NCBI GenBank assembly: GCA_902464615.1 | Contig: CABQKA010000001.1 | Location: forward strand, 248,001-312,000 | Origin: an uncultured Prevotella sp. | GTDB lineage: Bacteria > Bacteroidota > Bacteroidia > Bacteroidales > Bacteroidaceae | DNA length: 64,000 nucleotides | Direction of reading: 5' to 3' | In this document: one piece after another, positions 7,950-16,664 of the stretch | How positions within the stretch are numbered: position 1 is the first letter of the stretch | Layout of the letters: each line of letters starts with the position of its first letter | Notes under the pieces: generated by a model | The model's input: the letters and a program-made list of their open reading frames with translations, nothing else | The model's database searches: none | What the model was told of the DNA's origin: nothing | Program-made: the position numbers and the translations under genes

Positions 7950-9323
7950 ATGCCATCATTGCCCACAGCTTTCACCGAAGAAATGCAGGCCCTGCTCGGG
8001 CCGGAAGAAGCGGCGGCCCTCTGCCAAGCACTTGAGGGCACAGCCCCCACCAGTCTGCGCGCCAACCCGCTCAAGGACGACGCCGCCATCCCGACCGGCG
8101 GGGCGGTGCCCTGGTGCGCCGCGGGCCGTTACCTTGCGGAGCGGCCGGCCTTCACCTTGGACCCGCTGCTCCACGCGGGCTGCTACTACGTGCAGGAAGC
8201 CTCGTCCATGTTTGTCGAGCAGGCCTTCCGCTGCATCGTGCCCCCGGCAGGCCGTCTGCTGGACCTTTGCGCCGCCCCGGGCGGTAAGAGCACGCTCTGG
8301 CGCAGCCTGATGCCGGAAGGCACACTGCTCGTGGCCAACGACCCCGTGCGGCCGCGCGCCCTGGTGCTGGCCGAGAATATGGCCAAATGGGGGCATCCCG
8401 ACGTGGTCGTCACCAACGCGCTCCCGGAACGCTTTGCCGCCCTGCCGGGCTTTTTCGACGTGATTGCCGCTGACGTGCCCTGCTCGGGCGAAGGCATGTT
8501 CCGCAAAGACCCGACCGCCCGCGATGAATGGTCGGCATCCGCACCCGCACGCTGCGCGCAGCTGCAATTCGACATCATACGCGACGCATGGCCAGCCCTG
8601 CGCGAAGGCGGTTTTCTCGTATACAGCACGTGTACGTTCAACCGGCTTGAAGACGAGGACAACGTCGTGCGAATCTGTGAGGAACTGGGCGCGGAGCCGG
8701 TGCCGGTGCCCGCGGCGGCGGACTGGGGCATAGCCGGCGACACGACCGGCCGCGGACTGCCCGTGTGCCACTTTTTCCCGCACCGGACAAAAGGCGAAGG
8801 ATTTTTCCTTGCCCTGCTGCGCAAGACTTCCATGCCGGCCTCCGCGCGCGACGGGCGACGTGGCCGCCGCACGCGGCCGGGAAACGTACGCACCGAGATG
8901 CGGGCCGCCGCACGGTGGCTGCGGGGCGACGCGGACTTTGACCTGTTCCAGCCGGCGCCGGACCGCGTGGCGGCCATACGCTCCTCGCTGGCAGAGGACG
9001 CCGGCCGCGTGGCATCGGCCACAGGGGCGCTGATGGCCGGCATACCCCTGGCGGAAATCAAAGGGCGCAAGCTCATCCCGGCCCATGAATTAGCGCTGTC
9101 CGTCCGCCTTTCGGGCGAAGCATTCCCACACGTCGAGCTGGACCGCCCTACGGCCCTGGCCTACCTGCGACGCGAAGCGGTGACGCTCCCGCCCGACGTA
9201 CCCCGCGGCTACGTCATCGCCACATTCCGCGGGCATCCGCTCGGTTTTCTCAACCAGCTCGGTACGCGGGCCAATAACCTCTATCCGGCGGAATGGCGCA
9301 TCCGCAAACAGACCACAGACTGA
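7950..9323 (+). CDS. RsmF/NOL1-type 16S rRNA (cytosine-C5) methyltransferase
   Basis: Predicted to methylate a cytosine C5 in rRNA using S-adenosylmethionine. The 457-residue protein has the NOL1/NOP2/Sun core: the SAM-binding L-C-A-A-P-G-G-K-S-T, and two catalytic cysteines in D-V-P-C-S-G-E-G (C178) and Y-S-T-C-T-F (C228). A C-terminal extension ending in N-N-L-Y-P resembles the RNA-binding tail of RsmF-like enzymes. The start at 7950 lies 48 bp after the TAACTTTG box. It is followed 39 bp later by prmA, so two translation-related methyltransferases probably share a transcript. Assignment to RsmF rather than another RCMT paralogue is inferred. Confidence 0.9.
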   Translation: MPSLPTAFTEEMQALLGPEEAAALCQALEGTAPTSLRANPLKDDAAIPTGGAVPWCAAGRYLAERPAFTLDPLLHAGCYYVQEASSMFVEQAFRCIVPPAGRLLDLCAAPGGKSTLWRSLMPEGTLLVANDPVRPRALVLAENMAKWGHPDVVVTNALPERFAALPGFFDVIAADVPCSGEGMFRKDPTARDEWSASAPARCAQLQFDIIRDAWPALREGGFLVYSTCTFNRLEDEDNVVRICEELGAEPVPVPAAADWGIAGDTTGRGLPVCHFFPHRTKGEGFFLALLRKTSMPASARDGRRGRRTRPGNVRTEMRAAARWLRGDADFDLFQPAPDRVAAIRSSLAEDAGRVASATGALMAGIPLAEIKGRKLIPAHELALSVRLSGEAFPHVELDRPTALAYLRREAVTLPPDVPRGYVIATFRGHPLGFLNQLGTRANNLYPAEWRIRKQTTD

Positions 9324-9362
9324 ACCACGCCGCCCCGGCGGCCCCAAAATACATCCCAAGAC

Positions 9363-10280
9363 ATGAAATATCTGGAATTTACCTTCACGACCACGCCCGC
9401 CAGCGAGACGGTGCATGACGTACTGGCCGCCATCCTGGCAGAAGCCGGTTTCGACAGTTTCGTAAACACCGGGGCGCTCGACCGCCCGCGTCTGCCGGGA
9501 AGCAGTGACCCGGAAGCCCCGGCCTTTGCCGACGCGCCCGCCACAGGACTTTTCAAAGCCTACATCCGGCAGGACGCGTTCGACGAGGACACGCTGCGCG
9601 CCGCGCTTGCCGGTTTCCCCCTGCCCGGCGTCAGCATCACCTACGAAGCGGCCGAGGCGGAAGACAAGGACTGGAACGCCGAATGGGAAAACCACTACTT
9701 CCAGCCACTGGTCGTAGGCGGCCGCTGCGTCGTGGCCAGCACGTTCCACCGCGACGTCCCGACGGCGGAATACACGGTCCTCATCAACCCGCAGATGTCC
9801 TTCGGTACAGGCCACCACGCCACGACGTCGCAAATGTTAGGCCGCCTGCTGGACGACGACCCCAGCGGCCTGTCCGTCCTCGACATGGGATGCGGCACAG
9901 GCATACTGGCCATTTTCGCCCGAATGCGCGGCGCCGCCGCATGCCTCGCCGTGGACAACGACGAATGGTGCGTGCGCAACACGCAGGAGAATATCGCCCT
10001 GAACCATGTGACAGGCATCGAAGCGCGGCTCGGAGACGCGGCGTGCCTGCCGGAAGTCCCGGCTTTCGACCTGATACTGGCCAACATCAACCGCAATATC
10101 CTGCTGGCCGACATGAAACGCTACGCGGCATGCCTGAAAGCGGGCGGCGCAATCTACATGAGCGGTTTCTACACCGACGATACGCCCCGCATCCGCGAAG
10201 AGGCCGAAAAGCAAGGGCTGCACTTCGTGGACGAGCACGCCGAAGAGCGCTGGGCCTGCGTGAAGTTTGAAAAGGCCTGA
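9363..10280 (+). CDS. prmA: Ribosomal protein L11 methyltransferase PrmA
   Basis: PrmA tri-methylates amino groups of ribosomal protein L11. The 305-residue protein shows the N-terminal L11-recognition domain, then I-N-P-Q-M-S-F-G-T-G-H-H-A-T-T, the family hallmark. It also has the class I SAM motif L-D-M-G-C-G-T-G-I-L-A and the post-motif L-I-L-A-N-I-N-R-N-I-L. Length is normal. It lies 39 bp downstream of the rRNA methyltransferase gene, and an intrinsic terminator at 10325-10354 ends the pair. Confidence 0.96.
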   Translation: MKYLEFTFTTTPASETVHDVLAAILAEAGFDSFVNTGALDRPRLPGSSDPEAPAFADAPATGLFKAYIRQDAFDEDTLRAALAGFPLPGVSITYEAAEAEDKDWNAEWENHYFQPLVVGGRCVVASTFHRDVPTAEYTVLINPQMSFGTGHHATTSQMLGRLLDDDPSGLSVLDMGCGTGILAIFARMRGAAACLAVDNDEWCVRNTQENIALNHVTGIEARLGDAACLPEVPAFDLILANINRNILLADMKRYAACLKAGGAIYMSGFYTDDTPRIREEAEKQGLHFVDEHAEERWACVKFEKA

Positions 10281-10324
10281 AGCGCTTTCCGCCGCCGTTT
10301 CCGGAGGGGTTAACATTAATTACC

Positions 10325-10354
10325 GCCGAGGGTTTCCGCCCCCGGCTTTTTTTT
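10325..10354 (+). terminator. Intrinsic terminator after prmA
   Basis: An 8-position stem (GCCGAGGG with CCCCCGGC, one mismatch) with a 6-nt loop is followed by eight T. The T tract abuts the next promoter region. Confidence 0.75.
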
Positions 10355-10356
10355 GT

Positions 10357-10364
10357 CAATTTTG
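10357..10364 (+). promoter_or_regulatory. Probable -7 box for the secreted hypothetical gene
   Basis: CAATTTTG differs from TAnnTTTG by one base and lies 27 bp before the start, directly after the prmA terminator. Confidence 0.5.
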
Positions 10365-10390
10365 CAGCCGTTGCATAATATCACAATCTT

Positions 10391-11038
10391 ATGAGAAAAT
10401 TACTATGCCTGCTTTTGCTGCTGGCCGCAGCCGTGCCTGCTTCCGCGCAACAACAGACGGCCGACAAGCGCAGCCATCAATTGTTTGTATTCAAAGAGTT
10501 CAAAGACGCCAAAGTGCTCCAGCCCTTCGGGCGCTCCACGACGGCCAAAGCCAATATTTTCTATAAAAACGGCGCCCTCTGCTTCATGCAGGACGGAAAA
10601 ATCATGCAGGCCTACACCAACAACGTGCTGGGCGTAGAGTTCGACTCCCTGCAATATAAGAAAGTAGACGACACGTGCATGGGCCTCGTCGTCGCCTCGA
10701 AAGGATACAATTACCTGCTGCGCGTCACGACCATCGACATGAAGCAATACAAGGCCGAGACAGAAGGCGGCGACAACCTGCCATTTTTCGAAATTCCGGA
10801 CATCGGCGCTTTCGTGGAAATCGACGGGGAAAGTTTTGAATACGACAAAGGCTACCCGCTCGATGACAAATACTACTTCAGCATCCAAGGGCAAATCATC
10901 CCGGCAAACGAGACGCAATTCAAAAAATTCGTGCGGCCGGAAATGAAAGAAGCCTTCAAGAACCTGATGAACGACCGCCTGTGGAGCTGGCGCGACGAAT
11001 CATCGCTCAAACAACTCTTCAACTATCTCCCGGACTGA
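10391..11038 (+). CDS. Secreted hypothetical protein
   Basis: This 215-residue protein has a clear signal peptide (L-L-C-L-L-L-L-L-A-A-A-V-P-A-S-A, cleavage before Q-Q-Q). No lipobox cysteine is present, so it is likely periplasmic or secreted. The mature part is rich in Lys, Asp and aromatic residues, with no catalytic motif I recognise. Its spacing and flanking terminators (10325-10354 and 11099-11141) make it a single-gene transcript. The function is unknown; it resembles the small secreted beta-rich proteins common in Bacteroidales. Confidence 0.8.
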   Translation: MRKLLCLLLLLAAAVPASAQQQTADKRSHQLFVFKEFKDAKVLQPFGRSTTAKANIFYKNGALCFMQDGKIMQAYTNNVLGVEFDSLQYKKVDDTCMGLVVASKGYNYLLRVTTIDMKQYKAETEGGDNLPFFEIPDIGAFVEIDGESFEYDKGYPLDDKYYFSIQGQIIPANETQFKKFVRPEMKEAFKNLMNDRLWSWRDESSLKQLFNYLPD

Positions 11039-11098
11039 CCTGCCGCAGAAAAATGCCCGGACGGCCTGCACCGGGCAATCCGCCGGCACGCTCTCTAC

Positions 11099-11141
11099 CC
11101 GCCGTGCCGCCTCCTCGTTTCCGGCACGGCGGCATTTTTTT
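11099..11141 (+). terminator. Intrinsic terminator after the secreted hypothetical gene
   Basis: A 10-bp stem (11099-11108 with 11123-11132, arm CCGCCGTGCC) is followed by CA and seven T. Confidence 0.85.
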
Positions 11142-11177
11142 CTTGCCGAATCTCCTTTTCTCCATATCCTCAGGACA

Positions 11178-12752
11178 ATGAACCACACGCTACGACAGGC
11201 GGCCTTTGCCGCCACGATGTGGCTACCGGCCTCGCTGGCAGCGCAAGACCGTCCCAACATTATCTTTTTCCTCGTAGACGACATGGGGTGGCAAGAGACC
11301 TCTGTCCCCTTCTGGAAAGAAAAGACCCCGCTGAACAAGCGCTACCGGACGCCCAACATGGAGCGGCTGGCCCGTCTCGGCGTGAAATTCACAGAAGCCT
11401 ATGCCTGCCCGGTTTCTTCCCCTTCGAGATGCAGCCTCATGACAGGCATGAACGCAGCAAGACACCGCGTGACCAACTGGACGCTACGGTATGACGAAAG
11501 CACGGATGTGCCTGGAGGCCCGCTGACATTGCCGGAATGGAACTGGAACGGCATTCAACCGGAAAAGACCGCCACCCCGCACGACAGCAGCCACGCCGCC
11601 GTAGTCACCCCGCTGGCCCAATTGCTCCACGACAACGGATACTATACAATACATTGCGGGAAAGCACACTTCGGCGCCATGACGACCAGCGGGGCAGACC
11701 CTTTGAATTTCGGCTTCGACGTGAACATTGCCGGAGGACCGCACGGAGGGCCTGCAAGTTACCTCGGAGAGCGCCAGTACGGGAAGGGTGATTTTCACAT
11801 CAGCGGATTGGAAAAATATTACGCCGACAGCACGTTCCTGACCGAAGCGCTCACACGGGAGGCCATACATGCGCTGAAAGTGCCCATCGGGAGAAAACAG
11901 CCATTCTACCTTTACATGAGCCACTACGCTATCCACGTCCCATACGACGAAGACCGCCGTTTCTCAAAAAATTACCGGACTGCGGACGGGAAAGGCATCA
12001 CCGACCTCCTGCTCCAAGCCCCGCTCAGCACACAAGAAATTAACCACGCCGCCCTCGTGGAAGGAATGGACAAAAGTCTGGGCGACCTGCTTGACTTCCT
12101 GGAAACACAGCCCGAAGTGGCCCGCCACACCATCATACTCTTCATGTCCGACAACGGAGGACAATCCATCTGGCCACGCCAGGGACGCTATGACCGCGAC
12201 CAGAACTTTCCGGCAAGGGGCGGAAAAGGTTCGGCCCACCTCGGCGGCGTGCGCGAGCCCATGATGGTCTATTGGCCCGGCGTGACCCGACCGGGAACCG
12301 TCAACGAAAACCGCGTGATGATAGAGGACTTCTTCCCTTCCATCCTCGAAATGGCCGGCATCAGGCGGTATGAGACTTCACAAGAAACAGACGGCAAGAG
12401 CTTCGTGCCCCTCCTCAGGAACAACGGCAAAGAGCGCAGACGGCCCATTCTCTGGCACTTCCCCAACCATTGGGACGGCACGCAGAATCCGGAAGAAGGC
12501 TACGGGGCCTTCTCTGCCTTGCTTGATGGAGACTACCATCTCATCTATTCCTGGGAAACAAAGGAACTGCGCCTGTTCAACATACGAGAAGACATAGGAG
12601 AAGAAAAGAATCTGGCCGGTTCGCTCCCCAAGATTACCCGCAAAATGGCCAGACAACTGACCAAGATGCTCAAGAAGTGCGACGCACAAAGACCCACAAT
12701 CACTGCGACAGGACTTCCGGCACCGTGGCCAGACGAGGTGTACACGGAATAA
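11178..12752 (+). CDS. Secreted S-type sulfatase
   Basis: This 524-residue type I sulfatase removes sulfate esters, probably from host glycans or glycosaminoglycans. A signal peptide ends near S-L-A-A-Q. The alkaline-phosphatase-fold metal site starts at F-L-V-D-D-M-G-W. The activation motif is S-S-P-S-R-C-S-L-M-T-G, with the nucleophile at Ser80 rather than Cys. It therefore needs an anaerobic sulfatase-maturating enzyme (anSME) to make formylglycine, and no such gene is in this window. Further conserved blocks are H-C-G-K-A-H and F-M-S-D-N-G-G. The substrate cannot be assigned from sequence. It has its own upstream terminator boundary, but no clean TAnnTTTG box was found. Confidence 0.93.
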   Translation: MNHTLRQAAFAATMWLPASLAAQDRPNIIFFLVDDMGWQETSVPFWKEKTPLNKRYRTPNMERLARLGVKFTEAYACPVSSPSRCSLMTGMNAARHRVTNWTLRYDESTDVPGGPLTLPEWNWNGIQPEKTATPHDSSHAAVVTPLAQLLHDNGYYTIHCGKAHFGAMTTSGADPLNFGFDVNIAGGPHGGPASYLGERQYGKGDFHISGLEKYYADSTFLTEALTREAIHALKVPIGRKQPFYLYMSHYAIHVPYDEDRRFSKNYRTADGKGITDLLLQAPLSTQEINHAALVEGMDKSLGDLLDFLETQPEVARHTIILFMSDNGGQSIWPRQGRYDRDQNFPARGGKGSAHLGGVREPMMVYWPGVTRPGTVNENRVMIEDFFPSILEMAGIRRYETSQETDGKSFVPLLRNNGKERRRPILWHFPNHWDGTQNPEEGYGAFSALLDGDYHLIYSWETKELRLFNIREDIGEEKNLAGSLPKITRKMARQLTKMLKKCDAQRPTITATGLPAPWPDEVYTE

Positions 12753-12780
12753 AAGTCCCATTGCCACCGAAGAGGGGAAC

Positions 12781-12835
12781 AAGCCATTCAGAGCGGGGCG
12801 ACCACGTTATGGTGTCGCCCCGCTCTGAATGGCTT
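12781..12835. repeat. Perfect 22-bp inverted repeat downstream of the sulfatase gene
   Basis: Bases 12781-12802 are the exact reverse complement of 12814-12835, separated by 11 nt. There is no T tract on either side, and the sequence is unrelated to the 21-bp arrays. It is seen once in the window. It could be a strong mRNA 3' hairpin or a remnant of a small mobile element; no transposase or target-site duplication is evident. Confidence 0.85.
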
Positions 12836-12982
12836 AGCGAAAGCCGCAGACATGCTGCGGGTACGAATCCGCCACAACATGCCCTCAGCAAACAAATCTT
12901 TTATACGCGCCCTCAAAAAAATCATACGGCCCGGAGCCGCACAGCTTTCTTGCACACCCCGGCGACTATGATTATTTTTTTG

Positions 12983-12990
12983 TAATTTTG
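12983..12990 (+). promoter_or_regulatory. Promoter -7 box for the MATE gene
   Basis: TAATTTTG preceded by a T-rich -33 region, 21 bp before the start codon. Confidence 0.75.
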
Positions 12991-13011
12991 CAGCCGTAAA
13001 CATATTGAGGA

Positions 13012-14385
13012 ATGGAAAAAACAGATAGGTACAACGAGCTAGGAGAAAAGCCAATAGGCAGTCTGCTCATGCAGTATGCCATTCCGGCTATCGTAGCCAT
13101 GACGGCCTCCTCTATCTACAACATCATCGACGGCATATTCATCGGGCAAGGTGTGGGCAAAGAAGCCATCATGGGACTTGCGTTGACCAATCCGGTCATG
13201 TCCCTGACCTCGGCATTCGGAGCAATGGTAGGCGTCGGCGCCTCGACCCTGATGTCTGTCCGCTTAGGGCAAAAAGACTATGCGACAGCCAAGCAGATAT
13301 TGGGAAATGTCATTATCATGAATATTACCATGGGCCTTTCACTGGGCATCCTGCTGCTTCTGTTCCTGACGCCAATCCTGCGTTTCTTCGGAGCCAGCAA
13401 CGACACACTCCCTTACGCCCACGACTTCATGACAGTCATTCTGATAGGCAATGTCGTGACCCATCTGTATTTGGGGCTGAACGCGCTGCTCCGCTCCACC
13501 GGCCGCCCGACGAAAGCAATGTTTGCCACCTTCGGTACCGTAGCCTTGAACTGCATTTTCGCCCCTATCTTCATATTTCTCTTTGATTGGGGCATCCGCG
13601 GAGCCGCCACCGCCACTATCCTCGCACAGGCGTGCATGCTCCTTTGGCAGTTTCACTTATTTTCCAATAAGGATGACATGATTCATCTAAGCCGGAAAAT
13701 CATGCGCGTCCAAAGCCGCATAGTCCGCGAATCCATCGTCATCGGTCTGCCGCAGTTTTTAATTAACCTGTGTGCCTGTCTGGTAGCCATCATCGTGACC
13801 CGCAGTATGACGAAATACGGCGGCGACATCGCAGTCGGCGCTTTTGGTATCAGCAACCGACTGATACTCTTCATCGTACTGGTAGTCATCGGCCTGAACC
13901 AAGGCATGCAACCTATCGCAGGCTACAACTATGGGGCACAAAAATATGACCGTCTGCTGGACGTGCTGAAGAAAGCCGTCCTGGTAGCGACCGCCATTAC
14001 AACGACAGGGTTCATTATCGGCACATTCTTTGCCAGACCGTGTGTCACCATTTTTGCCAAAGACGCCCCGGATCTGATAAACGAAGCCGCCCGCGGTTTA
14101 CGCATCGTAGTGACTTGCTTCCCCATCATCGGCATGCAGGTAGTCTCCACCGCATTTTTCCAAAGCATCGGCATGGCGGGGAAAAGCATATTCCTTTCGC
14201 TGACGCGCCAGCTGATATTCCTGTTACCATCGCTACTCATCCTGCCGCACTTCTTTGACGACAAAGTATTGGGCGTATGGTATGCCACACCTGTCGCCGA
14301 CGGGCTGGCAGCGCTCTTGGCAGCTGTAATGCTGACCCTCCAAGTGCGGAAATTCAAAAGCCGCATGCGGAAGCAAGCTGGCTAA
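13012..14385 (+). CDS. MATE-family multidrug/metabolite exporter
   Basis: This 457-residue inner-membrane protein has about twelve hydrophobic segments in two homologous halves. The N-terminal region contains P-A-I-V-A-M-T-A-S-S-I-Y-N-I-I-D, the MATE/MatE signature, and the second half repeats the pattern (L-P-Q-F-L-I-N-L). It probably expels drugs or metabolites using a Na+ or H+ gradient; the substrate is unknown. The gene has its own promoter at 12983-12990. The kinase-like gene begins 70 bp downstream and may be partly co-transcribed. Confidence 0.93.
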   Translation: MEKTDRYNELGEKPIGSLLMQYAIPAIVAMTASSIYNIIDGIFIGQGVGKEAIMGLALTNPVMSLTSAFGAMVGVGASTLMSVRLGQKDYATAKQILGNVIIMNITMGLSLGILLLLFLTPILRFFGASNDTLPYAHDFMTVILIGNVVTHLYLGLNALLRSTGRPTKAMFATFGTVALNCIFAPIFIFLFDWGIRGAATATILAQACMLLWQFHLFSNKDDMIHLSRKIMRVQSRIVRESIVIGLPQFLINLCACLVAIIVTRSMTKYGGDIAVGAFGISNRLILFIVLVVIGLNQGMQPIAGYNYGAQKYDRLLDVLKKAVLVATAITTTGFIIGTFFARPCVTIFAKDAPDLINEAARGLRIVVTCFPIIGMQVVSTAFFQSIGMAGKSIFLSLTRQLIFLLPSLLILPHFFDDKVLGVWYATPVADGLAALLAAVMLTLQVRKFKSRMRKQAG

Positions 14386-14455
14386 CAAGTCGGGAATCCC
14401 CGTTCCCTGGCCCTAAGGCAAGGTATTTATCTTTCACTACAAAACTTCACGCAAC

Positions 14456-15076
14456 ATGGATAACTTCGTCATTAACATAGGCAGACAGCTCGGCAGCGGC
14501 GGGCGCGCCATCGGCCATATACTGGCCCACGAATTCGGCATAGCTTACTACGATAAAGAAATCTTATCGCTTGCAGCAAAGGAAAGCGGTTTCTGCGAAG
14601 AAATTTTCGCACAAAACGACGAACACAAGGGATTCTTCCGCTCTGTCTTTGGGAACTTGGTCCCATTCTTCGGCGGAGGAACAAACTTCTATAACAACCA
14701 ACTGAGCGAGGAGAGCCTCTTTCACATGCAGAGCGAAGCCATCCGCAAAGCAGCCGCAGACCATTCCTGCATCTTCATCGGCCGTTGCGCCGACTACGTG
14801 CTGCGCGACTTCCCCCGCTGCGTCAACGTATTCATAGCGGCAGACACAGAAGACAGAATCCAGCGTATCTGCGAATCGCAGAACGTAGACCGCAAAGCTG
14901 CCGAGCGGCTCATTGAACAAGGAGACAGCAAACGTGCAGACTTCTATAATTTTTACAGCCAAGGCACATGGGGAGCGGCCGCCACATACCATCTTTGCAT
15001 CAACTCCAGCGTGCTCGGCATTGAAGGCACAGCGGCCTTCATCAAGGAGTTTGTCATAAAAAAACTTGAGAAATAA
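14456..15076 (+). CDS. Cytidylate-kinase-like family protein
   Basis: This 206-residue protein of the cytidylate-kinase-like family has an N-terminal phosphate-binding loop variant (I-G-R-Q-L-G-S-G-G) rather than a canonical G-K-[ST] Walker A. A later F-I-G-R-C-A-D-Y segment and a C-terminal region match family members found across gut bacteria. True Cmk is a separate family, so nucleotide specificity is unproven. It sits 70 bp after the MATE gene and 51 bp before the phosphodiesterase gene, all on the same strand. A weak TATCTTTC box lies just upstream. Confidence 0.8.
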   Translation: MDNFVINIGRQLGSGGRAIGHILAHEFGIAYYDKEILSLAAKESGFCEEIFAQNDEHKGFFRSVFGNLVPFFGGGTNFYNNQLSEESLFHMQSEAIRKAAADHSCIFIGRCADYVLRDFPRCVNVFIAADTEDRIQRICESQNVDRKAAERLIEQGDSKRADFYNFYSQGTWGAAATYHLCINSSVLGIEGTAAFIKEFVIKKLEK

Positions 15077-15127
15077 ACATCAGGGGAGCGTCTCAGCCCA
15101 GCCGGCTACGGCAGCTGCCAACAAATC

Positions 15128-15616
15128 ATGAAAAAAATCGGGCTTCTCTCTGACACACACGGATTCTGGGACGAACGCTACGCCCGCCACTTCGCCGAAT
15201 GCGATGAAATATGGCATGCCGGCGACATCGGCTCCCTCGAATTGGCTGAGCGCTTAGCCGACATCAAGCCTTTGCGGGCCGTCTGCGGAAACTGCGACGG
15301 GGGCGATTTGCGGAAACTCTATCCCGTTGTGCTGCGATTCCGCTGTGAAGAAGCTGAAATACTCATCAAACACATAGGCGGCTATCCCGGACACTACGAT
15401 GCCAGCGTGCGCCGCCTGCTACTTACCAATCCGCCCGACCTTTTTATTTCCGGACACTCACACATACTGAAAGTATGCTACGACAAAGGGCTGCGCTGCC
15501 TGCACATCAACCCCGGCGCGGCCGGTCTGCAGGGATGGCAAAGAGTACGTACGCTGGTACGCTTCACCATAGACGGCAAAGCTTTCAAGGACCTGGAAGT
15601 CATCGAACTGCAATAG
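15128..15616 (+). CDS. YfcE/MJ0936-type metallophosphoesterase
   Basis: This 162-residue cytosolic calcineurin-like phosphodiesterase carries all the metal ligands: S-D-T-H-G (D9, H11), A-G-D-I-G (D33), G-N-C-D (N55) and G-H-S-H at 109-112. Family members hydrolyse phosphodiesters in vitro; the physiological substrate is unknown. The stop codon directly abuts the stop of the convergent menA gene, leaving no intergenic base and no room for a terminator. It is probably the last gene of the MATE/kinase-like stretch. Confidence 0.92.
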   Translation: MKKIGLLSDTHGFWDERYARHFAECDEIWHAGDIGSLELAERLADIKPLRAVCGNCDGGDLRKLYPVVLRFRCEEAEILIKHIGGYPGHYDASVRRLLLTNPPDLFISGHSHILKVCYDKGLRCLHINPGAAGLQGWQRVRTLVRFTIDGKAFKDLEVIELQ

Positions 15617-16501
15617 TCATTCCATGCAGAGCGCCAAGACCACAAGCAGTCCAAACGTAAGCATATTCCTCGACGTATAGCCCAGAACGCGGTTAAGCCC
15701 GCGCCCGCAGCCTATCTGTACCATCTTGCGCCACGTCAGATAATGGGGAAGCAAATAAAAAAGCGGGAAAATGGCCACCCACATATATCCATACGCCGCC
15801 AACGCCGCCACGCACACATACCCCGCAATGCCCTGCAAGAAATAAAAATACCGGCCGAAAGGCTCACCGAAGACGGCGACAAGCGTCCGCTTCCCGACGC
15901 GCCGGTCCGTATCCCGGTCACGATAATTATTGACCACCAGCAACGTATCAATCACCAGGCCGCAGCCTGCCGCCAGCCACCACACTTCCGGACAGAGCTG
16001 GCGCCCCTGCACATAGAAAGTGCCCAATACGGGAACAAAGCCGAAAAACACCCACACCAGGATATCTCCCAGGCCACAATAGCTCAGTAACGTCGTATAA
16101 AGGAAAGCGAACACCACGCAGACTGCGCCGAGCGCCACAAGTCCCCAACCGCCATAGGGAAGCAGGAACAAGCCCGCGCAACATGCCGCCGCCAGCAGCG
16201 CCACAATGCCCCACCTCATGGCCCGAGGCGAAATCCATCCCTGCGCACAGGCCCTTTCCGGTCCCAAGCGGTCACTGCGGTCCGTACCTTTCAAGAAATC
16301 GTACAGGTCATTGATAAAGTTCGCGGCAATCTGCATCAACGCGGCAAAAACAACGCACAACAAAGCCGCTCCCCAGTCGGCCGTACCCTTCGCATAGGCC
16401 AAAGCCGTACCGGCAAAGACCGGTATCAATGCCGCCGAAAGCGTTTTGGGCCGTGCGGCCAGCAACCACGCCCGGACTGAATTTCGTTTCACTCCTTCCA
16501 T
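15617..16501 (-). CDS. menA: 1,4-dihydroxy-2-naphthoate polyprenyltransferase MenA
   Basis: MenA attaches a polyprenyl chain to 1,4-dihydroxy-2-naphthoate in the inner membrane, the step that forms demethylmenaquinone. The 294-residue UbiA-superfamily protein has about eight membrane segments. It shows the first Asp-rich motif N-D-L-Y-D-F-L-K-G-T-D near residue 64 and the second N-N-Y-R-D-R-D-T-D. The start at 16501 follows a TAnnTTTG box at 16510-16517 and gives the typical short polar N-terminus. It converges on the phosphodiesterase gene with zero bases between stops. Other men genes are not in the window. Confidence 0.93.
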   Translation of the reverse strand: MEGVKRNSVRAWLLAARPKTLSAALIPVFAGTALAYAKGTADWGAALLCVVFAALMQIAANFINDLYDFLKGTDRSDRLGPERACAQGWISPRAMRWGIVALLAAACCAGLFLLPYGGWGLVALGAVCVVFAFLYTTLLSYCGLGDILVWVFFGFVPVLGTFYVQGRQLCPEVWWLAAGCGLVIDTLLVVNNYRDRDTDRRVGKRTLVAVFGEPFGRYFYFLQGIAGYVCVAALAAYGYMWVAIFPLFYLLPHYLTWRKMVQIGCGRGLNRVLGYTSRNMLTFGLLVVLALCME

Positions 16502-16509
16502 AATGGCAG

Positions 16510-16517
16510 CAAATATA
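16510..16517 (-). promoter_or_regulatory. Promoter -7 box for menA
   Basis: TATATTTG on the minus strand, 9 bp before the ATG, implying a very short leader. Confidence 0.6.
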
Positions 16518-16664
16518 AGTGTTTTCCGTGGTCCGCAGCCATTTTGCCACAATAAAATGCGGAGCAGGCCGCGGCTTATTGGAAAAAATTTTAACTTCGC
16601 GACATGATAGCCCCGTCACACGGTCCTATTACCATACACCTATAATCATCAAACACCGCGACTA

